Origin: GCA-2794515 sp034436155 | GTDB lineage: Bacteria; Chloroflexota; Anaerolineae; Aggregatilineales; Phototrophicaceae | Reading direction: 5' to 3' | DNA length: 64,000 nucleotides | NCBI GenBank assembly: GCA_034436155.1 | Contig: DAOTVP010000008.1 | Coordinates: 62,001 to 126,000, forward strand | Shown: positions 9,069 through 18,630 of the stretch, in pieces | Layout: every line of letters starts with the position of its first letter | How positions within the stretch are numbered: the first letter of the stretch is position 1 | Program-made: the position numbers and the translations under genes | Notes under the pieces: generated by a model | What the model was told of the DNA's origin: nothing | What the model saw: only the letters and a program-made list of their open reading frames with translations | Databases searched by the model: none

Positions 9069-10025
9069 ATGGAAATGGCACAATCAACTGTCACATCTCA
9101 ATCCATACCTAAAACCAGTCGATTTTCGTTATATCGGCAACAACAAATTTGGGGATGGATATTTTTATCACCTTGGATTATCGGATTGGTGTGCTTCACC
9201 ATTTTACCGATGATTGCATCGTTTGTGTTCTCTTTTTTGAATTTCAAATTGGCAGAACCCAATAACATCTATTTCAATAATTTCGACAATTACAAATATC
9301 TCGCACAAGACCCGCTTCTCGGTCCTGCGTTTGCCTCTACCTTCAAATTCGCCCTGATTGCCTTGCCACTTTCTATCATTGTACCAATTAGCTTGGCGGC
9401 GTTGCTCAATTCTAAATACCTCATTGGCAGACCGATTTTCCGTACCCTGTTCTATATGCCTTATATCGTGCCTGTTGTATCTTCGGCATACATTTGGGGT
9501 GGTGTTTTGAACACCGATTCGGGCTGGCTAAATCGTATCTTATTCGAACTCGGTCTTGGCAAACCTAATTGGTTGTTTGATGCCAACTACATCTATCCTG
9601 CGCTGAATATCATCGGGTTATGGGGTGTTGGTAATGCCATGCTCATCATGTTGGCGGCAATGCAAGGTGTTCCCACAGAACTTTACGAAGCCGCACGGGT
9701 GGATGGCGCGGGCGGATTCACTATTTTCAGACGCATCACCTTCCCCATGATTTCACCTATTGTCTTTTATAACCTGATTTTATCGGTTATTGGCATTTTC
9801 CGTTATTTTGAAATCCCCTTCATCCTCAAAGAAGGTTCGGGTGACCCTGGTAACGCAACTCTATTTTACAACATTCATCTGTATAAAAACGCCTTCGCAC
9901 AACAAAATATGGGTTATGGGTCTACACTAGCGTGGTTGATGTTTGTGATAGCGATGGGCATTACCCTATTCTTGTTCGCTACCGCACGCTATTGGGTTTA
10001 CTACGGAAGTGGAGAAAAAGCATAA
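9069..10025 (+). CDS. Sugar ABC importer permease, MalF-like
   Basis: Inner-membrane channel subunit with about six helices and 318 residues. The EAA loop that contacts the ATPase is visible: PTELYEAARVDGAGGFTIFR, followed by RITFPMISPI. The start at 9069 is supported by GAGGA at 9057-9061, seven bases upstream. Its stop TAA shares a base with the ATG of the next permease (TAATG), so the pair is translationally coupled. No ATPase gene lies in this operon; a shared MsmX-type ATPase elsewhere is likely. Confidence 0.93.
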   Translation: MEMAQSTVTSQSIPKTSRFSLYRQQQIWGWIFLSPWIIGLVCFTILPMIASFVFSFLNFKLAEPNNIYFNNFDNYKYLAQDPLLGPAFASTFKFALIALPLSIIVPISLAALLNSKYLIGRPIFRTLFYMPYIVPVVSSAYIWGGVLNTDSGWLNRILFELGLGKPNWLFDANYIYPALNIIGLWGVGNAMLIMLAAMQGVPTELYEAARVDGAGGFTIFRRITFPMISPIVFYNLILSVIGIFRYFEIPFILKEGSGDPGNATLFYNIHLYKNAFAQQNMGYGSTLAWLMFVIAMGITLFLFATARYWVYYGSGEKA

Positions 10026-11125
10026 TGACCACACAAGCACGCATGAATACAATCGAAAGTTATGTCAATACATCTCCATTCTATGGGCTACAACTCAAAA
10101 AAATGGCGATGTATGCCACTGTGAGCCTGTTTGCAAGCCTCATCTTGATGGGATTTTTATTCCCATTCGCCTATGCGGTTGTCACAGCCTCTAAAAGTGA
10201 ACCTCAAATCAAATCAGGGACTGTTTTACCCTACACGCCACAGACATTTCGTTATAATGACAAAGACTTACCCCTCTATCAAGTTCCCATGCCCGATGGC
10301 ACAACTAAAAATTTAGCTGGTTTAAATCTCAGGCGTGGCGATACTGCTCAGAATGAATTTATCGACCCAGAAAACCCCGAAGAAATCATCATCTGGCAAG
10401 GCAATTGGCGTAGTCTAAAAGCCGTTGATGCACTCGAAATTCATCTGCTCGAAAATTTAGATGCCGTCTGGAATAACAAACAAACCAACTTCCCTGTGAT
10501 GCTCAGAAATACGATGGCAATTGCTGTTTTGGGCATGATTGGGACACTGTTATCCTGTATTTCGGTGGCATATGCCTTCGCACGCTTCCCAATTCCGCGT
10601 AAACGCGCATTGTTTTTGATTTTGGTCAGCACCATTATTTTGCCTAGTCAGGTAACGCTTGTACCAACATTCGGCTTTTTCGCCGCTATCGGTTGGACAG
10701 GCACATGGTTGCCCCTCATCGTCCCACACTTTTTTGCGAATGCGTATAATGTATTTTTACTCCGTCAATATTTCCTCACCTTGCCCAAAGAACTCGACGA
10801 AGCGGCGATGATCGACGGCGCGGGTCCATTCCGTATTTTAATCTCGGTGATCGTCCCACAATCACTACCTGTTATCGTATCGGTGGCAATTTTCCATTTG
10901 GTATTCGCATGGAACGATTATTTTATGCCCCTCATCTATTTGTTGGGTAAAGATGATTTGATGCCGATTTCAGTCGGTATTCAACGCTTCAATTTTGTAT
11001 ATGACATGAAACCGCATCTGCTCCAAAGCTCGATGTTGCTTGGGTTAATTATACCAGTATTGATTTTCTTGTTCGCACAACGCTTCTTCATGCGCGGTGT
11101 GGTGATTACAGGCGTGGAGAAATAG
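10025..11125 (+). CDS. Sugar ABC importer permease, MalG-like, with enlarged first extracytoplasmic loop
   Basis: Second channel subunit. The EAA loop is PKELDEAAMIDGAGPFRIL, followed by SVIVPQSLPVIV. The start is set at ATG 10025, which overlaps the upstream stop; a longer frame to 9932 would lie inside the first permease. At 366 residues it is about 80 longer than usual. The extra length lies between the first two membrane helices (about residues 55-135, from SKSEPQIKSG to the MLRNTM segment), a polar region outside the membrane that may touch the binding protein. Confidence 0.92.
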   Translation: MTTQARMNTIESYVNTSPFYGLQLKKMAMYATVSLFASLILMGFLFPFAYAVVTASKSEPQIKSGTVLPYTPQTFRYNDKDLPLYQVPMPDGTTKNLAGLNLRRGDTAQNEFIDPENPEEIIIWQGNWRSLKAVDALEIHLLENLDAVWNNKQTNFPVMLRNTMAIAVLGMIGTLLSCISVAYAFARFPIPRKRALFLILVSTIILPSQVTLVPTFGFFAAIGWTGTWLPLIVPHFFANAYNVFLLRQYFLTLPKELDEAAMIDGAGPFRILISVIVPQSLPVIVSVAIFHLVFAWNDYFMPLIYLLGKDDLMPISVGIQRFNFVYDMKPHLLQSSMLLGLIIPVLIFLFAQRFFMRGVVITGVEK

Positions 11126-11127
11126 TC

Positions 11128-12414
11128 ATGTTCAAACGGCTTTCGCTGTTGATAATCATAGGGGTGATGTTGTGCATCTCCCCTATTCATGCCGATGAAG
11201 AATCAGTTTTATGGGTAGATGTTGGCTCACCAATGGGCGATATATCGCCATATGTGTATGGTGCAAATTATGGATTACTTAATGTGATTCCATTTGATTT
11301 ATACCCGCTCGCAGAGGTATCCGGAATCCGTTATTTGCGCTTCCCAGGTGGACGGGTGGGTGATACAACCGATATCCAACCATTTCAACTTGACCAATTC
11401 ATCACCCTGTGCCGTTTTATCGGCGCAGAACCTAGCATTAGCGTGCGCCTCGAAGGTGGTACACCAGAAAAAGCGGCGAAGATGGTGGAATATGTCAATA
11501 TCACCAAAGCATACGGTGTCAAATATTGGAGCATCGGCAACGAACCCAATTTGTTTGATGATTACACCACCGAACAACACAACCGCGATTGGCGAGCAAT
11601 CGCCGAAGCCATGCTCGCTGTAGATCCCTCTATCATGCTTGTCGGACCTGATATATCGCAATTTACGGGGGTAGATAGTTATGAAGGCATCGCCAGAGCG
11701 CACACATTTTTGCGTGAATTTTTGCGAAACAACGGTGATATGATCGATATTGTCTCGGTACATCGGTATCCATTTCCACAAAATAACCAACGTGCCACCA
11801 TCGAAACATTGCGCCAAGATATTTACACTTGGGATAGTATTATCACCAACTTACGCCAAGTCGTTTTGGACGAGACGGGCGAGAATTTACCGATTGCATT
11901 CACCGAAGTCAACTCCGATTGGAGCGCCAACATCGGGACAGAAGCTACACCCGATTCGTTCTTCAACGCGCTTTGGTGGAGCGCCGTTCTGACCAAACTC
12001 ATCAATGCAGAGGTCAATATTGTCGCCTATTTTAATATGCAGACCAGCGACCAATTGGGTGGGCATGGGTTATTTGCACGTTATCATGTGCGCCCTGCTT
12101 ATTACATCTACCAACTGTATCAACAATTGGGGACAACTTTGCTCGATTCTGGGACAGATACCCCGCGTGATGTGTTAATCACCGCATCCCAACGCGATGA
12201 CGGTGCAGTCACCATTATCATCACGAATGTGAGTGATCATTTGCTCACACGCCCATTAGTCCTTGCCAATAGTGAAAATCATTTAACCAATGGAGACTAC
12301 TGGTTATTCGATGCAACACATCAGGCGGAACAATTGGCATGGACAGATGCGATTCAAAATGGTGTGATTACATTACCACCACAATCCGTCACCTTGCTGG
12401 TTATTCACCCTTGA
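11128..12414 (+). CDS. Secreted glycoside hydrolase, clan GH-A-like
   Basis: 428 residues with a signal peptide (MFKRLSLLIIIGVMLCISPI, probable cut after HA). A TIM-barrel hydrolase of the GH-A type is suggested by a probable acid/base glutamate in YWSIGNEPNLF and a probable nucleophile in IAFTEVNSDWS, two motifs about 130 residues apart. The C-terminal part looks like a small beta domain. GH39, GH51 and GH79 share this layout and I cannot choose between them. It follows the permease gene by two bases, so it probably acts on the same oligosaccharide outside the cell. Confidence 0.75.
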   Translation: MFKRLSLLIIIGVMLCISPIHADEESVLWVDVGSPMGDISPYVYGANYGLLNVIPFDLYPLAEVSGIRYLRFPGGRVGDTTDIQPFQLDQFITLCRFIGAEPSISVRLEGGTPEKAAKMVEYVNITKAYGVKYWSIGNEPNLFDDYTTEQHNRDWRAIAEAMLAVDPSIMLVGPDISQFTGVDSYEGIARAHTFLREFLRNNGDMIDIVSVHRYPFPQNNQRATIETLRQDIYTWDSIITNLRQVVLDETGENLPIAFTEVNSDWSANIGTEATPDSFFNALWWSAVLTKLINAEVNIVAYFNMQTSDQLGGHGLFARYHVRPAYYIYQLYQQLGTTLLDSGTDTPRDVLITASQRDDGAVTIIITNVSDHLLTRPLVLANSENHLTNGDYWLFDATHQAEQLAWTDAIQNGVITLPPQSVTLLVIHP

Positions 12415-12437
12415 TGGGGTATTTTTTACCCCATCAA
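12411..12437 (+). terminator. Hairpin at the end of the sugar operon
   Basis: A perfect 11-pair stem: TTGATGGGGTA (12411-12421) and TACCCCATCAA (12427-12437) around a T-only loop. The left arm includes the stop codon of the glycoside hydrolase gene. No T-run follows, so it may act as a message 3' end or stabiliser rather than a strict intrinsic terminator. Confidence 0.6.
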
Positions 12438-12529
12438 ACAACATCCCAACCGAATTCGTACACCCTTCAAATTGAGCCGAATGCCATCTGTACCTTACAA
12501 TCAATATTGAAGGGATTTAGGTGGTTTGG

Positions 12530-12880
12530 ATGATGACAGATTGGTTGCTGATCGGATTTTTAGCGAGTGTATTTTATGGTGGTTTGTGGATAATCACCCT
12601 ACTCTTGACATACGCCCGTATGATGCGTCTGTACATCCAATATCGACAACTGAGGCAAATCGCCGATCAACCCATCATCATCGAACCAATTCCCCCCGCC
12701 GATTTGCATGATACGCAAGAGATGAAGCCTGTTTTGCGTAAAATCATCTCAGCTGATGTATCGGTGCATATCCAACCCGATGCCGAATTAGAAGCCCGCA
12801 CACAAGCCGAAATTGGTCGGCATAAACGCAACCTCAAACGCATTATCGAACATCTCTCATCAAACCAACTCGCCAGCTAG
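12530..12880 (+). CDS. Small single-span membrane protein, unknown function
   Basis: About 116 residues from ATG 12530 (MMTDWLLIGFL). An in-frame GTG at 12521 is also possible, because GAAGGG lies six bases before it. One hydrophobic segment near the N-terminus (GFLASVFYGGLWIITLLLTY) is followed by a hydrophilic, mostly helical tail rich in Arg, Glu and Gln. I recognise no family. It stands alone between the sugar operon and another small membrane protein. Confidence 0.6.
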   Translation: MMTDWLLIGFLASVFYGGLWIITLLLTYARMMRLYIQYRQLRQIADQPIIIEPIPPADLHDTQEMKPVLRKIISADVSVHIQPDAELEARTQAEIGRHKRNLKRIIEHLSSNQLAS

Positions 12881-12954
12881 ATTTAGGCTTGATAGCCCCT
12901 CAAAAATTGCTAAGATGAAGGTCTATTAAAATTGGTCTGCTTGAAAGATAAGTT

Positions 12955-13188
12955 ATGAGTGACACACCTCCACCATCACAATTCGATAAAAAAACCATCT
13001 CACGAATCGGCATTGTCGGCGCAGTTTTGGGCGCGGTCATTATCGGCATATTTTTGTTGCTCTGGGACATTTTAGGCGATATAGGCATGAGCGATTTTCC
13101 ACGCCTCGTCATATCAGTTTGTGTGCCACCGAGCCTGATGGCATTGGTTTTTGGCATCTACTTCTTAACAACACGTCCAGCGAATTGA
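12955..13188 (+). CDS. Small two-span membrane protein, unknown function
   Basis: 77 residues, starting with a polar stretch (MSDTPPPSQFDKKTISRIG), then two hydrophobic segments (GAVLGAVIIGIFLLLWDI and LVISVCVPPSLMALVFGIYF). No family is recognised. Its hydrophobic pattern and codon use are like those of its neighbours. Spacing to the genes on both sides (74 and 64 bases) gives no clear operon link. Confidence 0.55.
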   Translation: MSDTPPPSQFDKKTISRIGIVGAVLGAVIIGIFLLLWDILGDIGMSDFPRLVISVCVPPSLMALVFGIYFLTTRPAN

Positions 13189-13252
13189 TGTGCGTTTTGA
13201 TAAACTATGTTAAAATGGTAAAAATGTATCGGCATAATTAAAGAGTTGTGCG

Positions 13253-14665
13253 ATGATATACCCTGACCTCATCACCAAAGGGCAAGGAGCGCGTGTTGCG
13301 TTCATCGAAAATGTGGATGCCCACCCTATTGCAGAGACTATCGTCGCATTCGCCAATAGCGAAGGTGGCACAATCATTATTGGTCTCAAAGAAAATGGTG
13401 AGTATGCACCTATCAAAGTCGATGCCGAAAAATTGGCGGGGCAGTTACAAGAAGCCGAAGAGTTATTCAGCCCCGCGGTTGTGGTGGGGACATGGGAAGA
13501 ACTCGATACACTCAATTGGGGAGATGCTCTACCAGAAATCCCCGCCGAGCAAAAATTATATGCCCTTAAAATCCCTAGAAGCCCCGAATTACACGCTTTA
13601 ACCGATGGACGAGTGTTAATTCGCAGTGGCGCGAAAAATCGCCCGTTAAGCGGAGAAGAAATTACCCGCTTAGTCAGCGCAAAAACCAGCGGGGATTACG
13701 AATCGGAAGTCATCCCTAATATCACCAAAGACCATTTTAGTAAAAAGCTGATAGATGCGTATCTCGAAAAACGGACAGAGCGCACCAAACGCCCGCATAC
13801 AGGCAATTTAGATGATTTGCTCATAGAAATTGGCGCACTCAATCCCGATGGCAAACCGACTGTCTGCGGGGTCATGTTGTTTTGTGAATATCCACAACAG
13901 TGGATACCGCAATCGAGCGTGGTATTCGCCAAATTTTTGGGCAAAACGCCGCGTGGCGAAAGTGGATTAGCGGGATACATCCGCCGAGAAGAACTTACAG
14001 GGTCACTACCGCGCCTCATTGAAAGCGCGTGGAATCTCATCTGGAGCGAGATGGCAGTCGGAGCGGTTGTAAAAGGATTAGAACGCGAAGAAACGTTTGA
14101 ATATCCCCAATTTGCCGTCCGTGAGGCGATTGTGAACGCGATATGCCACCGTGATTATCGACTCAAAGGGCGACGCATCGAAATTCGCATGTATTCAGAC
14201 CGCCTCGAAGTGATTTCGCCCGGTGGGTTGCCAGCTTTTATCACCGTAGATAACATCAAAGATGAGCATTTTAGTCGCAATCCGCGCTTGGTGAATGGCT
14301 TGTTTCAGTGGGGCTATATTGAAGAACTCGGCTTAGGCATTGACCGCATGATCGAAGTGATGAAACAGGCGGGGCATCCCCTGCCCGATTTTGATGCTCA
14401 TCCCCATAGCTTTGCGGTGACGTTATATAATACCCGGGAAAAGCAATTCAAAAATTTGGTCGAGGTAAATCGTGAACCGAATCATCGACAAAATTTGGCG
14501 CTTGAGTATATCAGAAAGAACGGGTCTATCACCAACCGCGAATATCGTCATATTTGCGAGGGGGTATCTGCCGAAACGTTACGCCTCGATTTGGTGGATA
14601 TGGTTGAAAGGGGATTAATTCTGAAAGTCGGGTCTAAAAAGGGAACATATTATATTCTAAAATAG
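13253..14665 (+). CDS. AlbA_2/Schlafen-type putative DNA-binding protein with GHKL-like ATP-binding domain
   Basis: 470 residues. The N-terminal part (ARVAFIENVDAHPIAETIVAFANSEGGTIIIGLKENGEY) is the AlbA_2 (divergent AAA-4, Schlafen-like) fold. The middle has FAVREAIVNAICHRDYRLKGRRIEIRMY and SPGGLPAFITVDNI, typical of the HATPase_c_4 region in this family. The C-terminus is a winged helix (QNLALEYIRKNGSITNREYRHICE). Such proteins are usually annotated as transcriptional regulators or RecG-like; the true function is not known. It stands alone, with no toxin or defence partner beside it. Confidence 0.8.
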   Translation: MIYPDLITKGQGARVAFIENVDAHPIAETIVAFANSEGGTIIIGLKENGEYAPIKVDAEKLAGQLQEAEELFSPAVVVGTWEELDTLNWGDALPEIPAEQKLYALKIPRSPELHALTDGRVLIRSGAKNRPLSGEEITRLVSAKTSGDYESEVIPNITKDHFSKKLIDAYLEKRTERTKRPHTGNLDDLLIEIGALNPDGKPTVCGVMLFCEYPQQWIPQSSVVFAKFLGKTPRGESGLAGYIRREELTGSLPRLIESAWNLIWSEMAVGAVVKGLEREETFEYPQFAVREAIVNAICHRDYRLKGRRIEIRMYSDRLEVISPGGLPAFITVDNIKDEHFSRNPRLVNGLFQWGYIEELGLGIDRMIEVMKQAGHPLPDFDAHPHSFAVTLYNTREKQFKNLVEVNREPNHRQNLALEYIRKNGSITNREYRHICEGVSAETLRLDLVDMVERGLILKVGSKKGTYYILK

Positions 14666-14701
14666 GTAAGGTGCATCGACACATATTAAAGGACATTTTC
14701 G

Positions 14702-17110
14702 ATGAGTTCTATTTTACCACTCCTGACACTTATCGCTATCGGCATTCATCTGGGCTTATTGGTGATTGCCCGTGTGCGTTTTGAATTAGAAGGCGATATG
14801 ATGCGTTTGTTTGCGATCATGTCGGTATTGTGTAGTGTGGCAATTGGGACTTATCTATTACCCGCCGATTTTCTCATCGCCAACCGTTTTAGTCGGGTGA
14901 TATTCGGCACAATTGGCTTTGCCCTGGCGTTTATCGCGTTTGGCACTATCAGTTTGCATGATATTCTACACCAAACTCATTCGCAAAATACGACCCGCCG
15001 TTGGATGGGTTTAGGCGCATTATGGATAATTGCCATTCTTATCACTGCCCTCATAGACCCTCATCCGCTTATACCACCCGTCAATTGGCTAGATGCGCTG
15101 TTTGCACAACCGTCGCTTGCCCTGTGGGTGATTTTGGCGGGTGGCGCAATCACCTATGGATTGCTCATTTTAGTATCATTTTATCGATTTTATAAAGCAC
15201 GCCTGCCCGAAGTCGCCAATCGCACCTTATTTTGGGTGATGGCATCTGCGCCGATTATATTCGCAATCATCGCTACCAGTGGCGGAAGCGATAATTTAGG
15301 CGGGGTCAGTATTGTATTCAGCCTAATGGGTGCTTGCATTACATTATATGCCTTAGCGCAACACCGTTTATTCGATATTCGTACCGCCTTTTTGATGGTG
15401 TTGCGCCTATTAACAGCGATAGGTATCGGCGCAATTTTGACCGTTGGCGCGTTATATGTATCGGCACAAGCCAACCTCACGACCGATACAGAAGGCTTGT
15501 TTGGAATGAGCATTTTGGCGCTCATTGTCGCCGTGTTATACATCCCCTTGCTCCAATTGGCACAATGGCTTATCTACACCATCACCGCCCGCAACCGCCA
15601 AGACGATGCCTACATCACTCGTCAATATAGCCAGTTGGTTTCGGAGATGGTTGAACTTGAATCACTCATCCCATCTACCACCACGACCCTCACAGAATTA
15701 TTGCGGGTGCGTGGATGTTGCCTCATTTTATTGAGCAATACCTCTATCGAATCAATTGATTTATTGGTGCGCCAACCCAACAGCCCGAATGACCAAAAAA
15801 CGGGCAAAATATCGTTAAATAGCCCATTGTATCTCACACTTGCCAAAGACCGCCAACCCATCACCCAATTCGATATCGAATTCGGGCGCTATTATCGCAA
15901 CATGCCCAATAGTGAACGACAATTTTTCCGCGATATTCAGATGAGCGCCTACGCGCCTGTCACGTTAGACCAGACCCTCATCGGCGTGTTGGGATTCGGT
16001 CCTAAAATCAACGACACGGCATTTATGCCGTCTGATTTGGTCTTATTGACCACCCTCGCCCAGCAAACAGGCATTGCATTACGAAATGCCCGCTTGGTCG
16101 AAGATTTGCAACACCTGAATAAAAGTATGCGCTCGCTCAATAACACACTCAAAAACACCAATGAACAATTAGAGCGCATGGATGCGGTAAAAACCGACTT
16201 CGTGACCATTGCTAGTCACGAATTGCGTACCCCGCTCGCGCAATTGCGCGGATATACTGATATTATAGATGCGCTCAATGAACAAGGGATGCTCGACCAA
16301 GACCAAACAGTAACGTTAGTCGGGAATTTACGCAAGGCGACAGAACGCATGGAAGAGCTTATTTCTGCCATGTTAGATGTGAGCCAACTGGATGTGGATG
16401 CGATGGATTTGCGCTTCACATCCACTTCGCCAGAGGCAATCATCAAAATGGCGATCGAACCTCTGACTGATGCGATCAAACAACGCAAACTCACCCTGTC
16501 GGCACGCGGATTACGTGGATTGCCCACCCTGCCCGCCGATCTACAACGCCTTGTACAAGCCTTCCGCAATGTGATTGTGAACGCCATCAAATTCACACCC
16601 GATAACGGACGTATTGATATTACCGCTTCGCTCCAACCTGCGACCTCGCCCGATGATGTCGACCGTGTGTTGATTCAAATTCGAGATACAGGGGTTGGTA
16701 TTGATAAAAAAAACCTAGAGATGATATTCAAGAAATTTTTCCGCGCCTACGATCCATCGCTTCACTCGACGGGAGCATATAAATTTTTGGGCGCGGGACC
16801 TGGTTTAGGGCTGACAATTGCGCGTGGGGTGATTGAGGGGCATGGTGGCAAAATCTGGGCAGAAAGTGATGGTCATAGCATGGAGAATTTTCCGGGCGCA
16901 ACCTTCAATATTTTACTCCCCGTAACCATCCAAGAAGGTATGAAGCGCGTCTTGACCTTTGAAGGCGCTACAGCCGATAAAGCCTTCCAAACCGCCGAGA
17001 TGACGAAAATACCCAGTTCCTCTTCTGTATCGGCGCATGATGGGAGTGTCACCGATATTGATGCCGATACAAATATGAATTTGGATGCAGAAACCAAATC
17101 GGCAAACTAG
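14702..17110 (+). CDS. Membrane sensor histidine kinase with 7TM input and GAF domain
   Basis: 802 residues. The N-terminal third has about seven or eight membrane helices, like the histidine-kinase 7TM input domain. It is followed by a GAF-type domain (about residues 310-480) and a short coiled coil (KSMRSLNNTLKNTNEQLERM). The HisKA box is FVTIASHELRTPLAQ with the phosphorylated histidine at 506. The ATP-binding domain has the N box (NVIVNAIKFTPDNG), DTGVGIDKKNL and the G box GPGLGLTIARGV. A polar tail of about 65 residues follows. No response regulator is adjacent. AAAGGA supports the ATG. Its 3' end overlaps murI tail-to-tail by four bases. Confidence 0.92.
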   Translation: MSSILPLLTLIAIGIHLGLLVIARVRFELEGDMMRLFAIMSVLCSVAIGTYLLPADFLIANRFSRVIFGTIGFALAFIAFGTISLHDILHQTHSQNTTRRWMGLGALWIIAILITALIDPHPLIPPVNWLDALFAQPSLALWVILAGGAITYGLLILVSFYRFYKARLPEVANRTLFWVMASAPIIFAIIATSGGSDNLGGVSIVFSLMGACITLYALAQHRLFDIRTAFLMVLRLLTAIGIGAILTVGALYVSAQANLTTDTEGLFGMSILALIVAVLYIPLLQLAQWLIYTITARNRQDDAYITRQYSQLVSEMVELESLIPSTTTTLTELLRVRGCCLILLSNTSIESIDLLVRQPNSPNDQKTGKISLNSPLYLTLAKDRQPITQFDIEFGRYYRNMPNSERQFFRDIQMSAYAPVTLDQTLIGVLGFGPKINDTAFMPSDLVLLTTLAQQTGIALRNARLVEDLQHLNKSMRSLNNTLKNTNEQLERMDAVKTDFVTIASHELRTPLAQLRGYTDIIDALNEQGMLDQDQTVTLVGNLRKATERMEELISAMLDVSQLDVDAMDLRFTSTSPEAIIKMAIEPLTDAIKQRKLTLSARGLRGLPTLPADLQRLVQAFRNVIVNAIKFTPDNGRIDITASLQPATSPDDVDRVLIQIRDTGVGIDKKNLEMIFKKFFRAYDPSLHSTGAYKFLGAGPGLGLTIARGVIEGHGGKIWAESDGHSMENFPGATFNILLPVTIQEGMKRVLTFEGATADKAFQTAEMTKIPSSSSVSAHDGSVTDIDADTNMNLDAETKSAN

Positions 17111-17886
17111 ACTGTGAGCAATTGCGCGGGCATATCCTCTTGGATTAACTGACGAAGAGATTCTTGAAATGCGGTTATATCGCCCGTGGTGAAATAACGA
17201 TGTGGCGTGTTTGCAGGGACAAAATCAGAAGGCAACACACGCCCAACTTGTTTGGCAACGGGTAAACCAGGATCTACCAACGCCACACTATCGCCAACGA
17301 ATTGCATAATTTCATCGGCTAAAAACGGAAAATGCGTACATGCCAAGACCAATTGGTCTGCGCCTTGTTCTAAAAGGGGTTGGATATATTCTTGGATGAT
17401 GTCGCGTCCTTTTTGTGTCGAAAATTCACCTGATTCGACCAATGTCACCAAACGCGGGGCAATTTGTGTAATCACACGCGCCTCTCGTGCATATTGATTT
17501 AACACGTTACGATACAATTGACCATCCGCCGTTGCTTGGGTGGTTAAAACACCGATCACCCCCGTTTTTGTAGCGACAACGGCAGGCTTCACCGCGGGTT
17601 CTATCCCCACAAATGGGATGAAGGGATACAATTGGCGCAAAGAATATAACGCCGCGGCGCTGGCGGCGTGGCACGCCAAAACAACAACTTCTGCCCCTTC
17701 TTGAATGAAAAAATCAACAATGGGTCGCACAAAACCTAAAATCTGGTCATGACTTTTGGGTCCGTAAGGGACATTTTTTTGGTCGGCGACATAAATCGTG
17801 GGGATATGTGGGTATAAACGGTGGATTTCACGCAATACGGATAATCCACCGACACCTGAATCAAAAACACCGATTTTCCCGCTCAT
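17107..17886 (-). CDS. murI: Glutamate racemase
   Basis: Makes D-glutamate for peptidoglycan. The family landmarks are FDSGVGGLSVLREI, YVADQKNVPYG, and two cysteine motifs: LACHAASA (Cys72) and LACTHFPF (Cys183, His185). The first is unusual, since most racemases have ACNTAS; here Asn and Thr are replaced by His and Ala. At 259 residues the length is normal. Its ATG overlaps the stop of the upstream amidotransferase-like gene (ATGA), so the two are coupled. Confidence 0.9.
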   Translation of the reverse strand: MSGKIGVFDSGVGGLSVLREIHRLYPHIPTIYVADQKNVPYGPKSHDQILGFVRPIVDFFIQEGAEVVVLACHAASAAALYSLRQLYPFIPFVGIEPAVKPAVVATKTGVIGVLTTQATADGQLYRNVLNQYAREARVITQIAPRLVTLVESGEFSTQKGRDIIQEYIQPLLEQGADQLVLACTHFPFLADEIMQFVGDSVALVDPGLPVAKQVGRVLPSDFVPANTPHRYFTTGDITAFQESLRQLIQEDMPAQLLTV

Positions 17887-18623
17887 CGTCCAGTCGTATT
17901 GTGAAATGATTTTTCGCGGGCGGCATCTACAAATGCCTTAAATAAATCACGCATTTGCGCCATATCTTGCAAATCTTCTGGATGCCATTGAACGGTGAGC
18001 GCAAAGTGTTTATCGGGCAATTCCGATGCTTCAATAACGCCATCGGGTGCGTATGCCGTCACTTGCACATTCTCCGCAGGCTTCATAACGGATTGATGAT
18101 GCAAACTATTCACCATAATCTGGTCAGTTTTGAGGATTTGCGCCAATTTGCTATTAGGGGCAATTTTTATATCATGTAGTAAGGTATTACGGGGCATCCC
18201 TTTTTCAATGTCATGTGTAAACGGAGTCTGAATTTGGGATGGAATATCTTGATACAATGTCCCCCCCATCGCCACATTGAATACCTGATGTCCCCGACAA
18301 ATACCAAAAATGGGCAAATCATCGGCGACTGCCCACTTAGCAATTTGAATTTCAGCAATATCGCGTTCCCGAATGATGAGATCGGTTTTTTCATGCGGGG
18401 TCGCGCCATAAAATTCGGGCGCAATATCCCCGCCACCGGGCAATAAAATACCATCTACGCGCTCGTAGATGGCGCGTAATGTTTGTGGATCTAAATCGCA
18501 TGGGATGACAATCGGCAACCCACCCGCTTGAATGATTGCCTTCGCATTCGGTTCATAAGCGGCAATATAGCGATTGTTATTGCGCTCGATGATAGACCCA
18601 GTAATACCGATGAGTGGTTGCAT
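17883..18623 (-). CDS. Class I glutamine amidotransferase-like hydrolase (peptidase C26, PuuD-like)
   Basis: 246 residues. The triad of the class I amidotransferase fold is present: nucleophile in FGICRGHQVFN, and His/Glu in VQWHPEDL. GILLPGGGDIAPEFYG matches the gamma-glutamyl-GABA hydrolase branch of this family, which cleaves gamma-glutamyl bonds. The overlap with murI suggests a link to glutamate metabolism, but the substrate is not shown. It lies eight bases after rplS. Confidence 0.88.
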   Translation of the reverse strand: MQPLIGITGSIIERNNNRYIAAYEPNAKAIIQAGGLPIVIPCDLDPQTLRAIYERVDGILLPGGGDIAPEFYGATPHEKTDLIIRERDIAEIQIAKWAVADDLPIFGICRGHQVFNVAMGGTLYQDIPSQIQTPFTHDIEKGMPRNTLLHDIKIAPNSKLAQILKTDQIMVNSLHHQSVMKPAENVQVTAYAPDGVIEASELPDKHFALTVQWHPEDLQDMAQMRDLFKAFVDAAREKSFHNTTGR

Positions 18624-18630
18624 AAATCGT

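Noticed and set aside
13253..14665. Phage-defence system around the AlbA_2 protein
   Set aside because: The protein family is common in single copy, and neighbours are small membrane proteins and a histidine kinase with no defence signature.
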